64,000 nucleotides of DNA from Thozetella sp. PMI_491 (taxonomy: Eukaryota; Ascomycota; Sordariomycetes; Chaetosphaeriales; Chaetosphaeriaceae), in NCBI GenBank assembly GCA_021432635.1, contig MU270051.1:496001-560000 (forward strand). Reading direction: 5' to 3'. Under the pieces are notes generated by a model that searched no databases, was not told where the DNA came from, and worked only from the letters and a program-made list of their open reading frames with translations. Positions 10,672-22,473 of this stretch are shown piece by piece. Both the position numbers and the translations under genes were made by a program. The first letter of the stretch is position 1. Each line of letters begins with the position of its first letter.

Positions 10672-12456
10672 ATGCATCTCTTGTTTGTCGCCGCGGTCCT
10701 CCTCGGACTGGTGGCTGCGCGCTTCCTCTACATTCGGCTCTCGTCGCCGCTTCGCTCGATCCCCGGCCCGTTTGCCGCCCGCCTCTCAAGGTTGTGGTAC
10801 TTTGACCGGGTCCGGAACGGCCGCTTCGAGAAGGACAACATCGCTCTTCACTGCAAGTACGGGCCGGTCGTTCGAGTGGCTCCCAACTTCTATAGCATCG
10901 ACGACCCGGCTGTTGTCAAGACCGTCTACGGACATTCCTCCCGGTTCCGCAAGGCCGACTGGTAGTACGTCTTCCCATGCTCCTTTTTGCCATTTTCGTC
11001 GAATACCGGGAGCATCTGAGCTTCTGCTCTTGAGACATGCTACAGGTAGTTACAGAAACATCCATTCTAGGAGATTACTAACACTGGGTCATGGATAGCT
11101 ACGGATGGCAGCATCCCTCCCCGGAGCGGTGGACGCTGTTTTCCGACCGCGACATCCGCCGGCATGCCGAGGCGCGCAGGCGCTTCCAGGCCCTCTACAG
11201 CATGAGCTCCATTGTCACTTACGAGAAGTTCGTCGACGAGTGCGGGGACCTCTTCCTCGAGAAGCTGCGCGGCCTTGCGACCGAGGGACCACGGTACATT
11301 GATCTAGGCCACTGGTTCCAGTGTTACGCCTTCGTACGTATTCCCACGTAAAAGGCCCCTTGTTTTTATTGCCTCTGCTAGTCCCTCTCGGAGTAGCAAT
11401 GTCTTTTTGCCTCGGTTATCGTCATTCACACTTTACTCCTAGGACGTTGTCGCCTGTCTCACCTATGGCCGCCGTCTCGGTTTCCTCGACCAAGGCAACG
11501 ACGACGGGGTGTTTCACATGCTAGACCAGCTCGGCACCTATAGCACTCTGGTTGGCATCTACCCGGATATATACCGTCTACTCTTTCACGTGACCTCTAA
11601 GCTCCCTAACTCAGGGGCGAAAGGCCGGCTGTTCGTGCAGGACTTCGTTGCCAAGCACGTTGCGTTGCGGCAAAAGGAGAGAGCTGCAGGAGAGAAGCCG
11701 CTCAGAGGCGTCGAAGGTGGCAAGAACATCGACTTCCTGGATCGGCTGCTAGCCCAGCACGAAGAGGACCCGGAAAAGGTCACCAAGTATCACGTCATGA
11801 TGATGGGCACATCGAACATCATTGCCGGTTCGGATACGACTGCCGTCAGCCTCGATGCAGTGTTGTATCATTTGTTGAAAAACCCTCGCGTGCTTGCCAA
11901 GCTCCGTGAGGAGCTCTCCGACCGAGCCTCGCGGGGGCAGCTATCTGAGAGGGTCACATTCAAGGAAAGCCAGGAGCTGCCCTACTTCCAGGCCGTCATG
12001 AAGGAAGCCCTCCGCATGCATCCGGCAACCGGCCTTCCCCTCTGGCGCGTTGTCCCCGACGGCGGTACCGAGATCTCTGGCCACTTCTTCCCCGCCGGCA
12101 CCGTCGTGGGGCTCAACTCCTGGACGGCGCACTACAACCAAGACGTCTTCGGCCCAGATGCGGGCGAATTCCGCCCAGAGCGGTGGCTCGAGGCCGAGCT
12201 TGAGGCAGAGAGAGGCAACAAGGACCGGCTACAGGAGATGGAGGCGTATTATCTTCCCTTCGGCCTGGGGTCGAGGACTTGTGTGGGACGGCACATCAGC
12301 TTCCTGGAGATGTCCAAGATCTTGCCGCGGGTGGTGCGAGATTTTGATTTTGAGCTTCGGGACCCGGACAAGGAGTGGGACTGCTGCAATCGTTGGTTCG
12401 TCAAGCCCGTCGGGTTCTTTGTGCGGATACGTCCGCGAGGCAGTCTAGCTTCCTAG
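10672..12456 (+). CDS. Cytochrome P450 monooxygenase
   Basis: Haem-thiolate monooxygenase, probably in the endoplasmic reticulum membrane with a reductase partner. Exons 10672-10964, 11099-11333 and 11443-12456 join in frame (513 residues). The start at 10672 gives a hydrophobic N-terminal anchor (MHLLFVAAVLLGLVAARFLY) followed by a proline-rich hinge (SIPGPFAA). The I-helix motif AGSDTT is at 304-309, the ExxR motif EALR at 364-367, and the haem loop FGLGSRTCVG at 449-458, with Cys456 as axial ligand. An in-frame ATG further upstream would place the anchor internally, so I chose 10672. The layout recalls pisatin-demethylase and benzoate-hydroxylase-like fungal P450s, but the substrate cannot be read from the sequence. 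No polyketide or peptide synthase is nearby, so this is not an obvious metabolite cluster gene. Confidence 0.92.
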
Positions 12457-12938
12457 CGATCAATCCAATCACGCCGCATACGTTTTGCAGTGAAACTGCG
12501 CATAATTGCTGACGTGGGAAGAAGCGTCAAAAATTCCGTCGCGGGTTCGATCGAGAGTACATGGGATGAAAGATGTCTGGCATATAGTCCTGGTCGGAGA
12601 CCGAGGGACATACGAGGACGTCGAGCTGAAAGTAAGCGTCGCCAGAATTACACCGTGGATCCATCCCGTATCCTGCCTGCTCTTCGCGCAGCCTGTGCCC
12701 CAAACCAGCTAATTTGGAGTAGCCAAAGGTGCCGCCTACCTTGACTGTACATTACTCCGGCCTTATGTCCCAATCGCGCCCGCGTGCCCACTTGCCAAAT
12801 GCGCTCGCAAGTCCACAACTATATAAGAGCCTTGTCCTACCAGCCTAGTTGACGACTTTAGCGCTTGCATCTGCCCACAATCCGTTCACCACGCATACAA
12901 ACCACATCTTTTCTCTATCTCATCTGAGGTGATCCATA
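12457..12938. promoter_or_regulatory. Intergenic region P450 to phosphatase
   Basis: Tandem arrangement. It holds the P450 3' region and the phosphatase promoter, including the TATA-like element listed separately. No gene is seen. Confidence 0.45.
12820..12826 (+). promoter_or_regulatory. TATA-like box of the phosphatase gene
   Basis: TATATAAG lies about 113 bp upstream of the ATG at 12939, followed by a pyrimidine-rich leader. Spacing and sequence fit a TATA box. Confidence 0.5.
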
Positions 12939-13917
12939 ATGTCGTCATCGGCCACCCAACTCGACAACCTGAACGCGCTCGAGGAGCTAAGTTCGACTCC
13001 ATTCAACGCGGCCATCCCTGCCGAGGCGCTGACCCGGGCGTTGGCCAGTCCGCCCTTCCTGACTCTCCCGGGCGCTTTCAATTTTCGCGACCCGGGCTTG
13101 TTCTGCCCAAGCTACCTCGCCCCGGGCAGGGTGTATCGCTCCGGCTCGCTAGACTTCCTCCCGCCCGACTCGCGCCAGGCAATGAGGTCCAAACTCGGTG
13201 TAAAGCGAGTCTACGATCTCCGGCGGAACGACGAGGTTAAGAGGGCTGCACCCGACGGTGATCTGGTGCCCCTGGTCACTCTATGTCCTTATATGGACGG
13301 CAAGCAGATGCCCAAGCCCCTCGTCATGGCCGAATACGCCCCAGACGCGAATGGTGCGCCGGGCGTTGGCTACCAAAAGATGTACGACGACATTCTTGAG
13401 GGATACACGACCGGGTACGCACGGGTGTTTGAGGCTCTGCGAGACGCCGAAGAGGGCGAGGCAGTTCTCTTCCACTGCACAGGTGCGTATTCTTCGATGG
13501 GTAGCTCGGACAATGATCGCTAATCCCCATGCATCTCCAGCTGGTAAGGATCGAACTGGAGTGCTCTCAGCTCTGATCTTGGACTTGATGGGCGCGCCAG
13601 CACAGAGCATCGGCGTCGAATATCTGCTCTCCAGGATCGGCTTTGAACCGTTGCGTGAGAAGCTGCTGCCAGTCGCTCTCGAGTCAGTGGTCGCCGTGCC
13701 ACCAGGCGCTACCTCAGCCGATATTCAGAAGCTGGTGGAGGGGCTAGATGCCGGGACCAGAGGCTTCTTGACCCTAGATGCAGCGGTCATGGTCGAGTTT
13801 GTGAAGAATCTACACGCAAAGCACGGCGGTGCCGAGGGGTATTTGAGGAATGAACTCGGTTTTAACGAGGAGGATATCCTGAAAATCCGCAATAACCTTG
13901 CCCCTAGAGCCCAATAG
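12939..13917 (+). CDS. Tyrosine/serine-type protein phosphatase (Y_phosphatase3 family)
   Basis: Cys-based phosphatase of the atypical dual-specificity group. Exons 12939-13482 and 13541-13917 join in frame (306 residues). The signature loop HCTAGKDRTG spans the intron, with His179, nucleophile Cys180 and Arg186 (CX5R). The N-terminal half carries NFRDPG (48-53) and VYRSGSLDF, which are typical of this family, found in fungi and bacteria. No signal peptide or membrane segment is seen. Natural substrates may be phosphopeptides or phosphoinositides; the sequence does not decide. Its 3' end lies 63 bp from the converging orphan gene on the minus strand. Confidence 0.9.
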
Positions 13918-13980
13918 ATATAAAGCGCAGGTATAATCAATAAAAGTAACAGCAGACTGGCCTCCCCCCGGGGCTACCTA

Positions 13981-14535
13981 CTAAGCCGCGTACCCCTGCG
14001 CCTCGCTCTCGCTCCCCGGAAAGTCATCGAGCTCGACCCCTCCGAGAGACGACTCCTCGCTCACGAACTCTAGCCTGGCCCGCTTGGGCCAGATCAAGGG
14101 ATGGAACTGGTAAGAGCAGATGTGGATCTTGGGCTCGTCCTTCCACTCCCAGCCGGATTGGTGGTCGAGGTCGGTGATGTGGCCGGGTTTCGCGCCGGCG
14201 TCCACTAGCTCCAGCTTCTGCTTGATGACCTCGTTGTCGGCGTCCTCCTCGCTGACGTAGACGCCCACGATCCTGGAGTCGTTGGCGTCGCTGTCGGACT
14301 GGCTGATGCTGTACTGCACGATGTAGACGCCGTGCAGCAGCGGCTCGTCGTCGCTCGAGGACGACGATGCTGTGTCGCTGGGGGAGGAGGGCATGTCGAG
14401 ACCGTCCTGGCCCTCCTGGCGACTCTGCTTCTGCGGCGGCTGCTCCGAGTTCAGGTTCTCTGCCGTGGATGAAGTCCGCTTGTGAGACACAACTAGTTGG
14501 GTGTGTTCCATGGATGAGCCGGTGGTGGTGTGCAC
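13981..14535 (-). CDS. Small acidic hypothetical protein
   Basis: A single-exon frame of 184 residues that I do not recognise. The first 65 residues are Ser/Gln/Asp rich and probably disordered, with a basic patch SHKR. The rest alternates hydrophobic and charged residues: HGVYIVQYSI, then IVGVYVSEEDADNEV and GWEWKDEPKIHICSYQ, which looks like a small folded domain of beta strands. A second ATG at 14511 (MEHTQ) could be the start. It converges on the phosphatase gene 63 bp away. The protein-like pattern in the second half is the only support; no motif was found. Confidence 0.5.
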   Translation of the reverse strand: MHTTTGSSMEHTQLVVSHKRTSSTAENLNSEQPPQKQSRQEGQDGLDMPSSPSDTASSSSSDDEPLLHGVYIVQYSISQSDSDANDSRIVGVYVSEEDADNEVIKQKLELVDAGAKPGHITDLDHQSGWEWKDEPKIHICSYQFHPLIWPKRARLEFVSEESSLGGVELDDFPGSESEAQGYAA

Positions 14536-15014
14536 AATAGCAATAGGCAGCCTCGTTGGCGCGAGTAGAGATCAGTGTGGATGCGGGTTGGAGCTGGCGC
14601 GGGCGAAACAAAGAAACCACAAAAGGCAGGTTAAAATAGCTTGCGAGATAGCGTGTGACTCGGTAGGTGGCAGCAGCCTTTGGGGACCAAAGATACAAGG
14701 ATTATAGGTGAAAAGGTGAGAGGCAGCGCCGATGAAGGATCCCCGCACCTGACCCAGAGACTCGTGCATTTAGCCCTAGTCCCAACCTAGACGCAGGCCT
14801 GCCGCAGTCCCCTAAGCGAATAAAGGTGCTTAGACAAGCCACTTCTGTAATCAAGGTGAGGCGAGCGGTAAGAAGGGCCTGGCTCTATTGGATGCGCACA
14901 GCATGTCTTGCGCACGGCCTCCGAGGACGGTGCCGCGCTCTTTTTGATTCTAGCTCCGGGTACCCCGGTAACGGTAGTTTAGAAGCTGCGCAGCATGAGC
15001 AACAGAGATTCTTT
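14536..15014. other. Intergenic region
   Basis: Holds the promoter of the acidic orphan (minus) and the 3' end of the GH35/42-like gene (minus). Nothing else is seen. Confidence 0.4.
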
Positions 15015-16779
15015 TTAAGCTTCAACATCAGCTTTGTCTAGCGAATACACCGTGGCCTCGGCTATCATTGTCCTCCCCGGGATGGTAACGGCGATAACTC
15101 CCTCGCCGTAGTCCGGATCCTCGTCAGGCATGTTGCACCACTTGCCACTCCTAGTCTCGTCCCCGTTTAGCTTCCTCTCCGTCCGCAACTCGCCAGTGGT
15201 GGCATTTACCACCGACTTTTCCTCGAACCGGAGGATGCCAGTGAAGGCCGAGGTGGGTGACGTAGATTTAAACTCTACCCGGAACCCCCAGCCAACGAGT
15301 AAGAATCGTCCGGGGGCAAGCTCGATAACGATGCCGGCCCCGGGCGTCGGCTTTCCAAACACAAAAGCGCGGTCGATGGCCAGCTCGAACCCAGTAAATC
15401 GCCTTACGACTGGGACGGGCTGCTCGTCCTTTTCGTCCACCTCGTCGAAGTAGAAGCCAATCATAGACCGCGGTTTCGTCCGCGCCTTGAGGATGTGCTG
15501 CGAAACCGACGCAAGGAGCTTGTAGTGTTTTGTCCAGGGCGACGTGTCTCTCTCCAAAGTATCGATTCCAAAGGGGCTGGTGCCGATGGCTTGGTAAGTG
15601 CCGATGGCCTTCCACACCCTGCGTGCCCCGAAATCATCTCTCCGCTGCTCCGGGATAAAGAGAGGGCGGCCTCTGTGGCGGTACACCTCGCAAAGAGATG
15701 AGTAGTCCACTAGGTAGATGTCGGGGGAGATGAAGGCTAGCGTCGGCGCGAATCGCTGCCAGATGTCCAAGACATTGCTGACTGCACCACCGCTAGGATA
15801 CTCGCCGGGCTTGCCTCCACCTCCGGCCACGTTATCGGAAGAATCCGCTTGGCCGGCTCGCGGCAGCCAGACATTGGTGAAGAGGGGAAGCTGATGAGCT
15901 GCCCGCCCGGCCGCGGCGACTTTCTCCACGTAGAGAGCGTAGTGGTAAGCCATGAATATTTCATCAGTGTAAATGCTCTTCCCGAACACCTCTTCCCAGG
16001 AGCTCGTGTAGCCGCTAGACCTTGCCTTAGCGAGTGCTTCTTGAAGCCCCGAGAAGTTCCTCTTGAGATGTGGATGGAGTGCGTCAAAGTCGGCGGCGAG
16101 AAAATCGACCACGTCTGCGGGCACCGGTTCGGTGAATATCCGCGTTGCGCTGCTACTGCCGTCTCGCGAATCCTGGAGAAGCCCAACCTCGTTCTCTACC
16201 TGCACCATGATGACGGTTCTCTGGCTGTCCATCTCTTTCAGGTGCGTCATGAGGGCAGTGAACGCTTTTGCGTCCGCCGCCATCGTCTCTTCGTGAAAGA
16301 TAGAAATGACCTCCGACGTCTCAAGGCCGCCATCTTTCCGAACCTGCATGCGAGGGAAGCGCTTTGGGTTTGTCTTGACCCAGGCAGGGGCATAAGTTGA
16401 CATCCCTTTTGCTTTGTTAGCCGCGTGTGCGCCAGAGGATCTCGTGGCTGTGTTTTCACGTACCATTCTTGAAGGATCCGAACCAGAGCACGATCAGGCG
16501 AAGATTATGTTGCCGGGCGCCAGTAATCACGGCGTCTAGCTCAGAGAAGTCAAACTTTCCTTCCTCCGGCTCGATATCTTCCCAAGTGACGGCACCAAGT
16601 ACAGTGTTGATGCTCATATCGGCGAGTTTCTGCCATACCGTGTCCATGTATCGGGCCGAGCTCATAGATGAGTTTTGGAGCTCAGCCCCCAGGATCAGGT
16701 ACGGCTTGTCGTCGACTGTCAGCTGCCATGTTGAATCGACTTGAGCTAATCGCGGCAGGGGATGTGTGTCGGTGACCAT
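15015..16779 (-). CDS. GH35/GH42-like beta-galactosidase with DUF5597-like C-terminal domain
   Basis: Predicted retaining glycosidase of clan GH-A, probably acting on beta-galactosides. Exons 16779-16464 and 16405-15015 join in frame (568 residues) through a 58-bp intron (donor GTACGT). The N-terminal barrel starts with PYLILGAELQNSS. The acid/base Glu is in VQVENEVG (Glu178), and a second Glu in FIPEQRRDD is the likely nucleophile. The C-terminal part (about residue 420 on), with RFLLVGWGFRVEF and a beta-rich pattern, resembles the DUF5597 domain. I see no signal peptide, so the enzyme may act inside the cell on imported oligosaccharides. It shares a 2-kb divergent promoter region with the GH43 gene. 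GH35 versus a neighbouring family needs a profile search. Confidence 0.8.
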
Positions 16780-18848
16780 GGTGTGCGTTCTTGGGAGTGG
16801 TCTGGATGGCGCTATCTCCGTTGGGCCAGCCCAAGATGCGTGCGTAGGTGCGAGGGTTGAATGTGGGCGCTTTGATGCAGTTCGGTTTATCGGGGACTCT
16901 GGTACAGAGGGGAAACTTATAGCTAGACTTTCTGCCTATTCGGCACTATCGGCTATTGAGCAATAAGGTGATGGAGGAACGCCTTCGCCGAACACGCATA
17001 AATGCCCAAGCTGTTAGGCCCACGACGGCGGTTACGCGCGCCAATAAGGTGTGACTGCTCGGGCAAACCATGGCAGGCCGGGCAGGGCTTAGCATTTCAG
17101 TTTTGAGAATCATAGGCACGCCAGAAACTAAGTAATCGAGGTAACTTGCCCCTAGTCACAGAGCTAAGCCATACGCAGATAGAGGATCCACGAATACGCG
17201 TATTTTGCTCGGAGCTGGGCTCGCCTGTGTGGATACGCCAAGAAGGCCGAGGCGGGACTGCACAGCGACGGGGACTAACATAGGATCCCACCTACGATAA
17301 TTCAGATTATCTCAGGTAAATGAAAATAATAACTTTCCAGTCTGGCATGGGATATTATCGGGCTACAATTTCGACAAGTCACTTACAATTGCACCCTTGA
17401 TAGTGGTGCCTGTTTCTAGCGCATGCTCCTGCTCATCGGCGCCGGGTTCCCGAGCATGTAACTGATTAAAGGGGGCGGGTTTGGTGACCCCGAGTAGAGC
17501 GTTTCTATCTTACTAGCCTTCGGATGGAAGCAAAGGTCCATGCTACAGGGGGTACTGGCGCGTTCTTACATCACATATTTCAGCTATTCGTTCCTCGAGA
17601 AATAATGTATGTGTAGCTAAGAGACTGGCCTTGGCGAACAGCAAAAGTATACATAGCACGCGAGGGCCGCTTGTGGAGGTCACTAGCCATGTCCATGGAT
17701 ATTTATAACAGAGCTGTGCAAGAACCTTACGGTCCTACCATCGTGATTTTGGTGCGTAGCCAGGTTGGTCATGTGATGGATGAAGTGCATCAAGAAGCAA
17801 ACGATCTCCTACCTGCCCGAGACAGCGCCGAGCCAGAAATACATCTTCCTTCAGCCTACACAATGTGGCTCGTCGACGTTTACTAGCGAACCCTCAGAGA
17901 CCCCCGTAGAAAGTCGACACTGGCTGTTCACGAGACACTGAGATATTGCGTAGGATTTCGTGGGCATAACATGACGTCGACTTCAGGAGATTAATAGATA
18001 GCCTCGTCGACTATGTGCAGGCTGGTTTCGCGCAGTAGCATTGCATAGGCCATGCTCTGTATTCGAGCAATTCGATTGGGCCTTCTTCGACATGCTCGGC
18101 GAGACATAGGCAATTACTATCCTTGCTACAGCACGGGGGCGCAGGACTGCCAGTTGCTTCGGCATTGCAGAATTGGACTTAGCAGCATCCTGGACCCTTA
18201 ATAGTCGGCCCTTTCGGAGTGCGACTTCGTGCGCGACTGCATTCCTCGAAATGCGACGTTGCGTGCCACTGCGATAGGAGGTGAGCAGAAGTGGGAAATG
18301 GCCTGCGGATTGGGAAAAGGGGCCTGGATCCTAGATGGAACCTTGCCGGGTACTTTAACCCCTTCCCGCAAGCTAGAGCCTTCATGATCGCTGCCTAGCA
18401 GGGCCAAATGAGTTACTGCCGGGCCTAGTGGTGTTTTCAGGCCCTATTAGATCGTGCCCAACGCGGCCTATCGAAAGAGGTGTGGGGGAGGATCGGCATC
18501 CTTGCTGCCGCGTCATGGAAGGGGGGGGTTCAAAGGCCCTATACCTGCACGTTCTGTGCCCGATCGTGGCGCCTTAGGCGCAACATCACATCATGGCGCG
18601 TTGACCGTAGGGCCGCGCAGGGCTACGCTTGCCCCTGGTCTCGGGGCTGAGAAACGGGGGCGACCCGAAGGATCGGGGCCGACAGAGGGACGGCACGATA
18701 GATATTGGTCATTTGCCGGGCGGGGCACGGGACGGACGTCGTATATGAAGAGCCCCAACCCACGCAGGCCGAAGAGACAGTTGGCCTGTGTTTACCAGCA
18801 TCCAAAAGTACGTTCGGTGACGTGCCAACTCGGTCAACCTCACCGAAA
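16780..18848. promoter_or_regulatory. Divergent intergenic region GH35/42-like / GH43
   Basis: Two kb between two outward-facing glycosidase genes. A weak TATA-like element on the minus strand (TATAAG at about 16916-16921) lies 137 bp upstream of the glycosidase start. A 71-codon frame at 17671-17886 has no recognisable content. No tRNA, repeat or transposon was found. Confidence 0.4.
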
Positions 18849-19865
18849 ATGAAGGTCCTAGAAGTCGTGTCGGCGGCTCTCGCCCTCCTGTCGCCCCTGG
18901 CTGCCGCCACGCCATCCCAGGTCCTCGCCAAGGACTTCCCGGATCCCGCGATTCTCTACGACCCCAAGTCTGGCCAGTGGTACACCTTCGCGACCGCCGG
19001 AAACGGCCGCAAGGTCCAGGTGGCATCCGGCCCGTCGTCCACCGGCCCGTGGACCTGGCAGGGCATCGACCTCCTGCCCAACCTTCCCTCGTGGGCCGTC
19101 AACACGGGCATCTGGGCCCCCGACGTTCGATACCTGAGCCAGAGCGACTCGTTCGTCATCTACTATTCGGCGCCCTACGCGGCCGATACGCGGTTCCATT
19201 GCGTCGGCGCCGCCACCGCCAAGACTATCACGGGGCCCTACACGCCGGTTGAGGAGGCCATTGCCTGCCCTATCAGCCAGGGCGGCGCCATCGATGCCAG
19301 CGGCTACTACGACGACGCTACCAGCACGCGCTGGGTCGTGTACAAGGTGGACGGCAATGCCATCGGCCATGGCGGCTCTTGCGGCAACACGGTTGACCCC
19401 ATTGTACCCACCCCCATCATGATGCAGCAGCTGGGGCTCGATGGCTACTCCAAGATCGGATCGGCCTTCCAGATCCTCGACCGCAGCCAGTACGATGGCC
19501 CGCTTATTGAAGCGCCGAACCTGATCAAGGCTGCGGACGGAACCTACGTCCTGTTCTTCAGTTCCAACTGCTACTCCACCACTCTCTACGACATCTCATA
19601 TGCTACCTCGAGCAGCCTCAAGGGCCCGTATACCAAGAGCAGTGCACCGCTGCTGGTCACTGGCAACTACGGGCTGACGGCACCCGGAGGTGAGCATTTC
19701 CAAGATTGTCCGTGAAGCGTGTGTAATACTAGCTAACAATATCAAACAGGCGCCCAGGCCATCGTCGGTGGTGGACAGCTTGTTTTCCACGCCAACTGCG
19801 CCCAGGGACGATGCATGTATGAGTCCAGCTTCAAGGTGGCCAATAACATTGTTACGCTCACCTAG
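18849..19865 (+). CDS. Secreted GH43 glycosidase (arabinofuranosidase/xylosidase-like)
   Basis: Inverting five-bladed beta-propeller glycosidase. Exons 18849-19689 and 19750-19865 join in frame (318 residues). Residues 1-20 form a signal peptide (MKVLEVVSAALALLSPLAAA), so it is secreted. The GH43 triad can be placed: base Asp32 in DFPDPAILYD, pKa-modulating Asp149 in GGAIDASGYY, acid Glu221 in LIEAPN. Length fits a single-domain GH43 with no binding module. The starting ATG was chosen because upstream in-frame codons would bury the signal peptide. The family acts on arabinan, arabinoxylan or galactan side chains; the sequence does not decide the substrate. Confidence 0.9.
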
Positions 19866-22473
19866 GCAAGCAATATAATGGTTGAATAGTTCGGTAGGCA
19901 AGCGGCATTTTGAAAAGCAATCCTTCTTTGTACATACTTTACAAACGACATAATATTTGCTGCCAATGTACAAACTTTCGGCCCACAGAAGCCATCAGCT
20001 GCCTCAATTCCCTTTTGACTATTGGCAGAGGGTCGGCGTGATGTCGAAGAGAGACGAGAATACACATTCTCTCGGTGTTACTTCTGAATGATTCTATGTT
20101 TTCCCCTCACCAAGCTTGCAAGCACCCATTTCCGTTGGAGGGAGCTGGATGGTGTGTTGAAGCTTGTATAACAACGCTGCACGAGTCTCCAAGCAAGCAA
20201 AAACGTGGCCAATGGCTTTCTTGAGCAAGCCAAGCGATTGCCCGAGGTGAAACTACGCCACGGGAGCTCGGCTCATTGTAGTCCGGCAGAGCAGGAGCAA
20301 GCTGTCCAGGGCGTCGTATCATAAGCTCACGCATCAAGAGGCGTTCCGATGTAGCAATTCGGGCTTGTGGCCTGCAAGTTTCCGAAATTGCACGGAGCAA
20401 GCGGCGATGCGGTCGTTCAATGTTTGTGGACGAGCGCAGGCGAGCGCCGGGACAGAATGCCACGGCAGCTGGTCGCTCATAGGCATAAAAAGGCGTCTGC
20501 TTGGCCGATTCCGGGTGGCTGGAACCCCCTCCCCAAGGCGAGGTGGTGCGACCCTGCCTATCATCAGGCGGGACGCCCCAAATGTCTCGCGCTGGTCGGC
20601 TTGTTCGGAGTGAGGATGCAGCAACTTGTGCCTACCTTCGGTGCGCCTTTCACGTCACCGCTGCGGTTCCACCGCTCCGCCCGGACGCCCTGCTCGGGTT
20701 GTTTTCCATTATCGATTTCGAGTGGCTGCGGTGCAACCCGGCGACTGGATAGCGGCATGGGGGAAGGGAGGGGGGCGCCCAAACCGACAAATTCTAGCGC
20801 TTGGCGACGCCATTGCGCATGCTGGCCACGGGCGCCAGGGCGCTGAAACCGGGACGACGAGGACGGGGCGCCGGGGGAAGGGCTGCCATCCGGTCTTGTT
20901 CCCGCGGTTAAAGCCGTCGCTTGTTGCGGGCGAATGAGGCTCTTGGTTTCCTTTTAGTGGTGGCGCGCCAGCTTGGCCACGGGGCCCCAGAGCATGCATC
21001 AACCCTGTGAGTTTTGTGAGTGGCTTGCAGCGCTCTGCAACAGGGCAGGTGGTGGGTGTGGAAAACTGGCTAATTGTCCGTCCTCCGCCCTCGCCAACAA
21101 GCGACTGGAAGCGAGCGAGCCAGATGCTGTACCTGCGCGTGCCGCCCTATTTGCTCGACCTCGACTGCGTCGTGTCGTGCACCACCTCCCCCCCTCCCCC
21201 CTCCCCCCCCGACGCGCTGCTACCGTCCCACGTTGCCCCCGTTCGGGAGGTTTCAGAGCGGGAAGCTGGGCGAGAGAAAGGAAGGGCGGGGGGACAGGTT
21301 TCGATGCATGGCCGAGGAGACGAGCAGCACCGGGACGCCCCAGGCGAGTGCATCACGTCAACATCACACAAGGTTGCCAGCCTCGGGTACAGACAGGAAG
21401 CTGCGAGCCGAATCTCGCTCCTTCACGCGACTAGAGAGGGCAATTTAGCCGTCTGTCGTATCACTCCCTTGGAAGGGGAAATCCTCCGACCGACGTCGCC
21501 GAGGTCGAGGATGCAGGGATATCAAGAGACAAAAAGTTGTAAGCATACCCTATGCAACCGGGTCAGCATTGCCGAGAAATACGTCTTAAGAGAAGCGGGT
21601 GGGGGTGACGCTGTCAGATCCTGGCCGAGTTGCCAACACTCGCATAAAACAGCCCCCAGCTGTTCCAACGCCTTGCCCCTAGCTTAGCGCCTTTACTCAC
21701 CGCAGGTTGTCTATCCGCTCAGATACCACTTCCCTCATGACGACACCGGACTCAGCTGCTTGGCACTGAGACGCGTGGCTGCACTAGTCCGACTTCATAT
21801 ATTCGTGAGGCTGCTCTTGGCATTTATACTAGCCTCCGTGCCCAGTCGTCTGATCTATTAAAAGTTGTCTACTTCCCAGCGTCGGCACGTCCAAACCCCG
21901 CCGTCCTCGACAGCTATCTTGCCCGGCTGTACACTGCCGATCCTTTCTCGTCTTCCTAGACGTCGCTCGGTCCTTCTCGTCGCTTCTCTTAGGAGATCAT
22001 AGTGGATGAATTCTCCAGACCTCTGCCGGCTTCCATGCTCTCCACGCTTCGGACCACACAATGCCCATCTTGCCTCTGATATATCTGAGTCATCGGTCGT
22101 TACTGAGTAACTACGAAACATAACCACCAAGGATATCCGGTATCTTGCTGAGTTCTAGCTACCGTTACCTTGAGCGTTCGGACTCGGGGAGCGGTGGATA
22201 AGGTTGCCCATATAGATAATCAACTAACTTACCCAAATTTGGCTCGCGCAAAGTCGAGCGCTTATCCAACTTACCAAAATTTCACATCACAACGAGCCTG
22301 AGGTCCTGCACACCGAGTTGCTTTAACTATTCCAACGAGCAATAACGAAGACTTGACCTAGAGTTCAGCAACTAGGGTCATGGAATATTTCACCAGATTC
22401 TTGATTCTCTCACCAGCATACATCTGCTCTCCCATCATTCAGATCTAGATTATTACATCGACAAACTAGAGAC
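19866..22473. other. Long intergenic region GH43 to carotenoid oxygenase
   Basis: I see no gene in 2.6 kb. A long open frame at 21007-21687 has the composition of random GC-rich DNA and was rejected. There is a C-rich tract at about 21181-21210. The last few hundred bases are AT-richer and hold the promoter of the carotenoid oxygenase. Confidence 0.4.

Noticed and set aside
12540-12560. GGTTCGATC resembling a tRNA B box
   Set aside because: No matching A box, acceptor stem or anticodon arm around it. No convincing tRNA was found anywhere in the window.
10672-13917. P450 plus phosphatase as part of a secondary-metabolite cluster
   Set aside because: No polyketide synthase, peptide synthetase, terpene cyclase or tailoring set nearby.
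21007-21687. 226-codon frame in the GH43 to carotenoid oxygenase gap
   Set aside because: Composition follows the local C-rich tract, with no regular hydrophobic pattern, motif or good start context.
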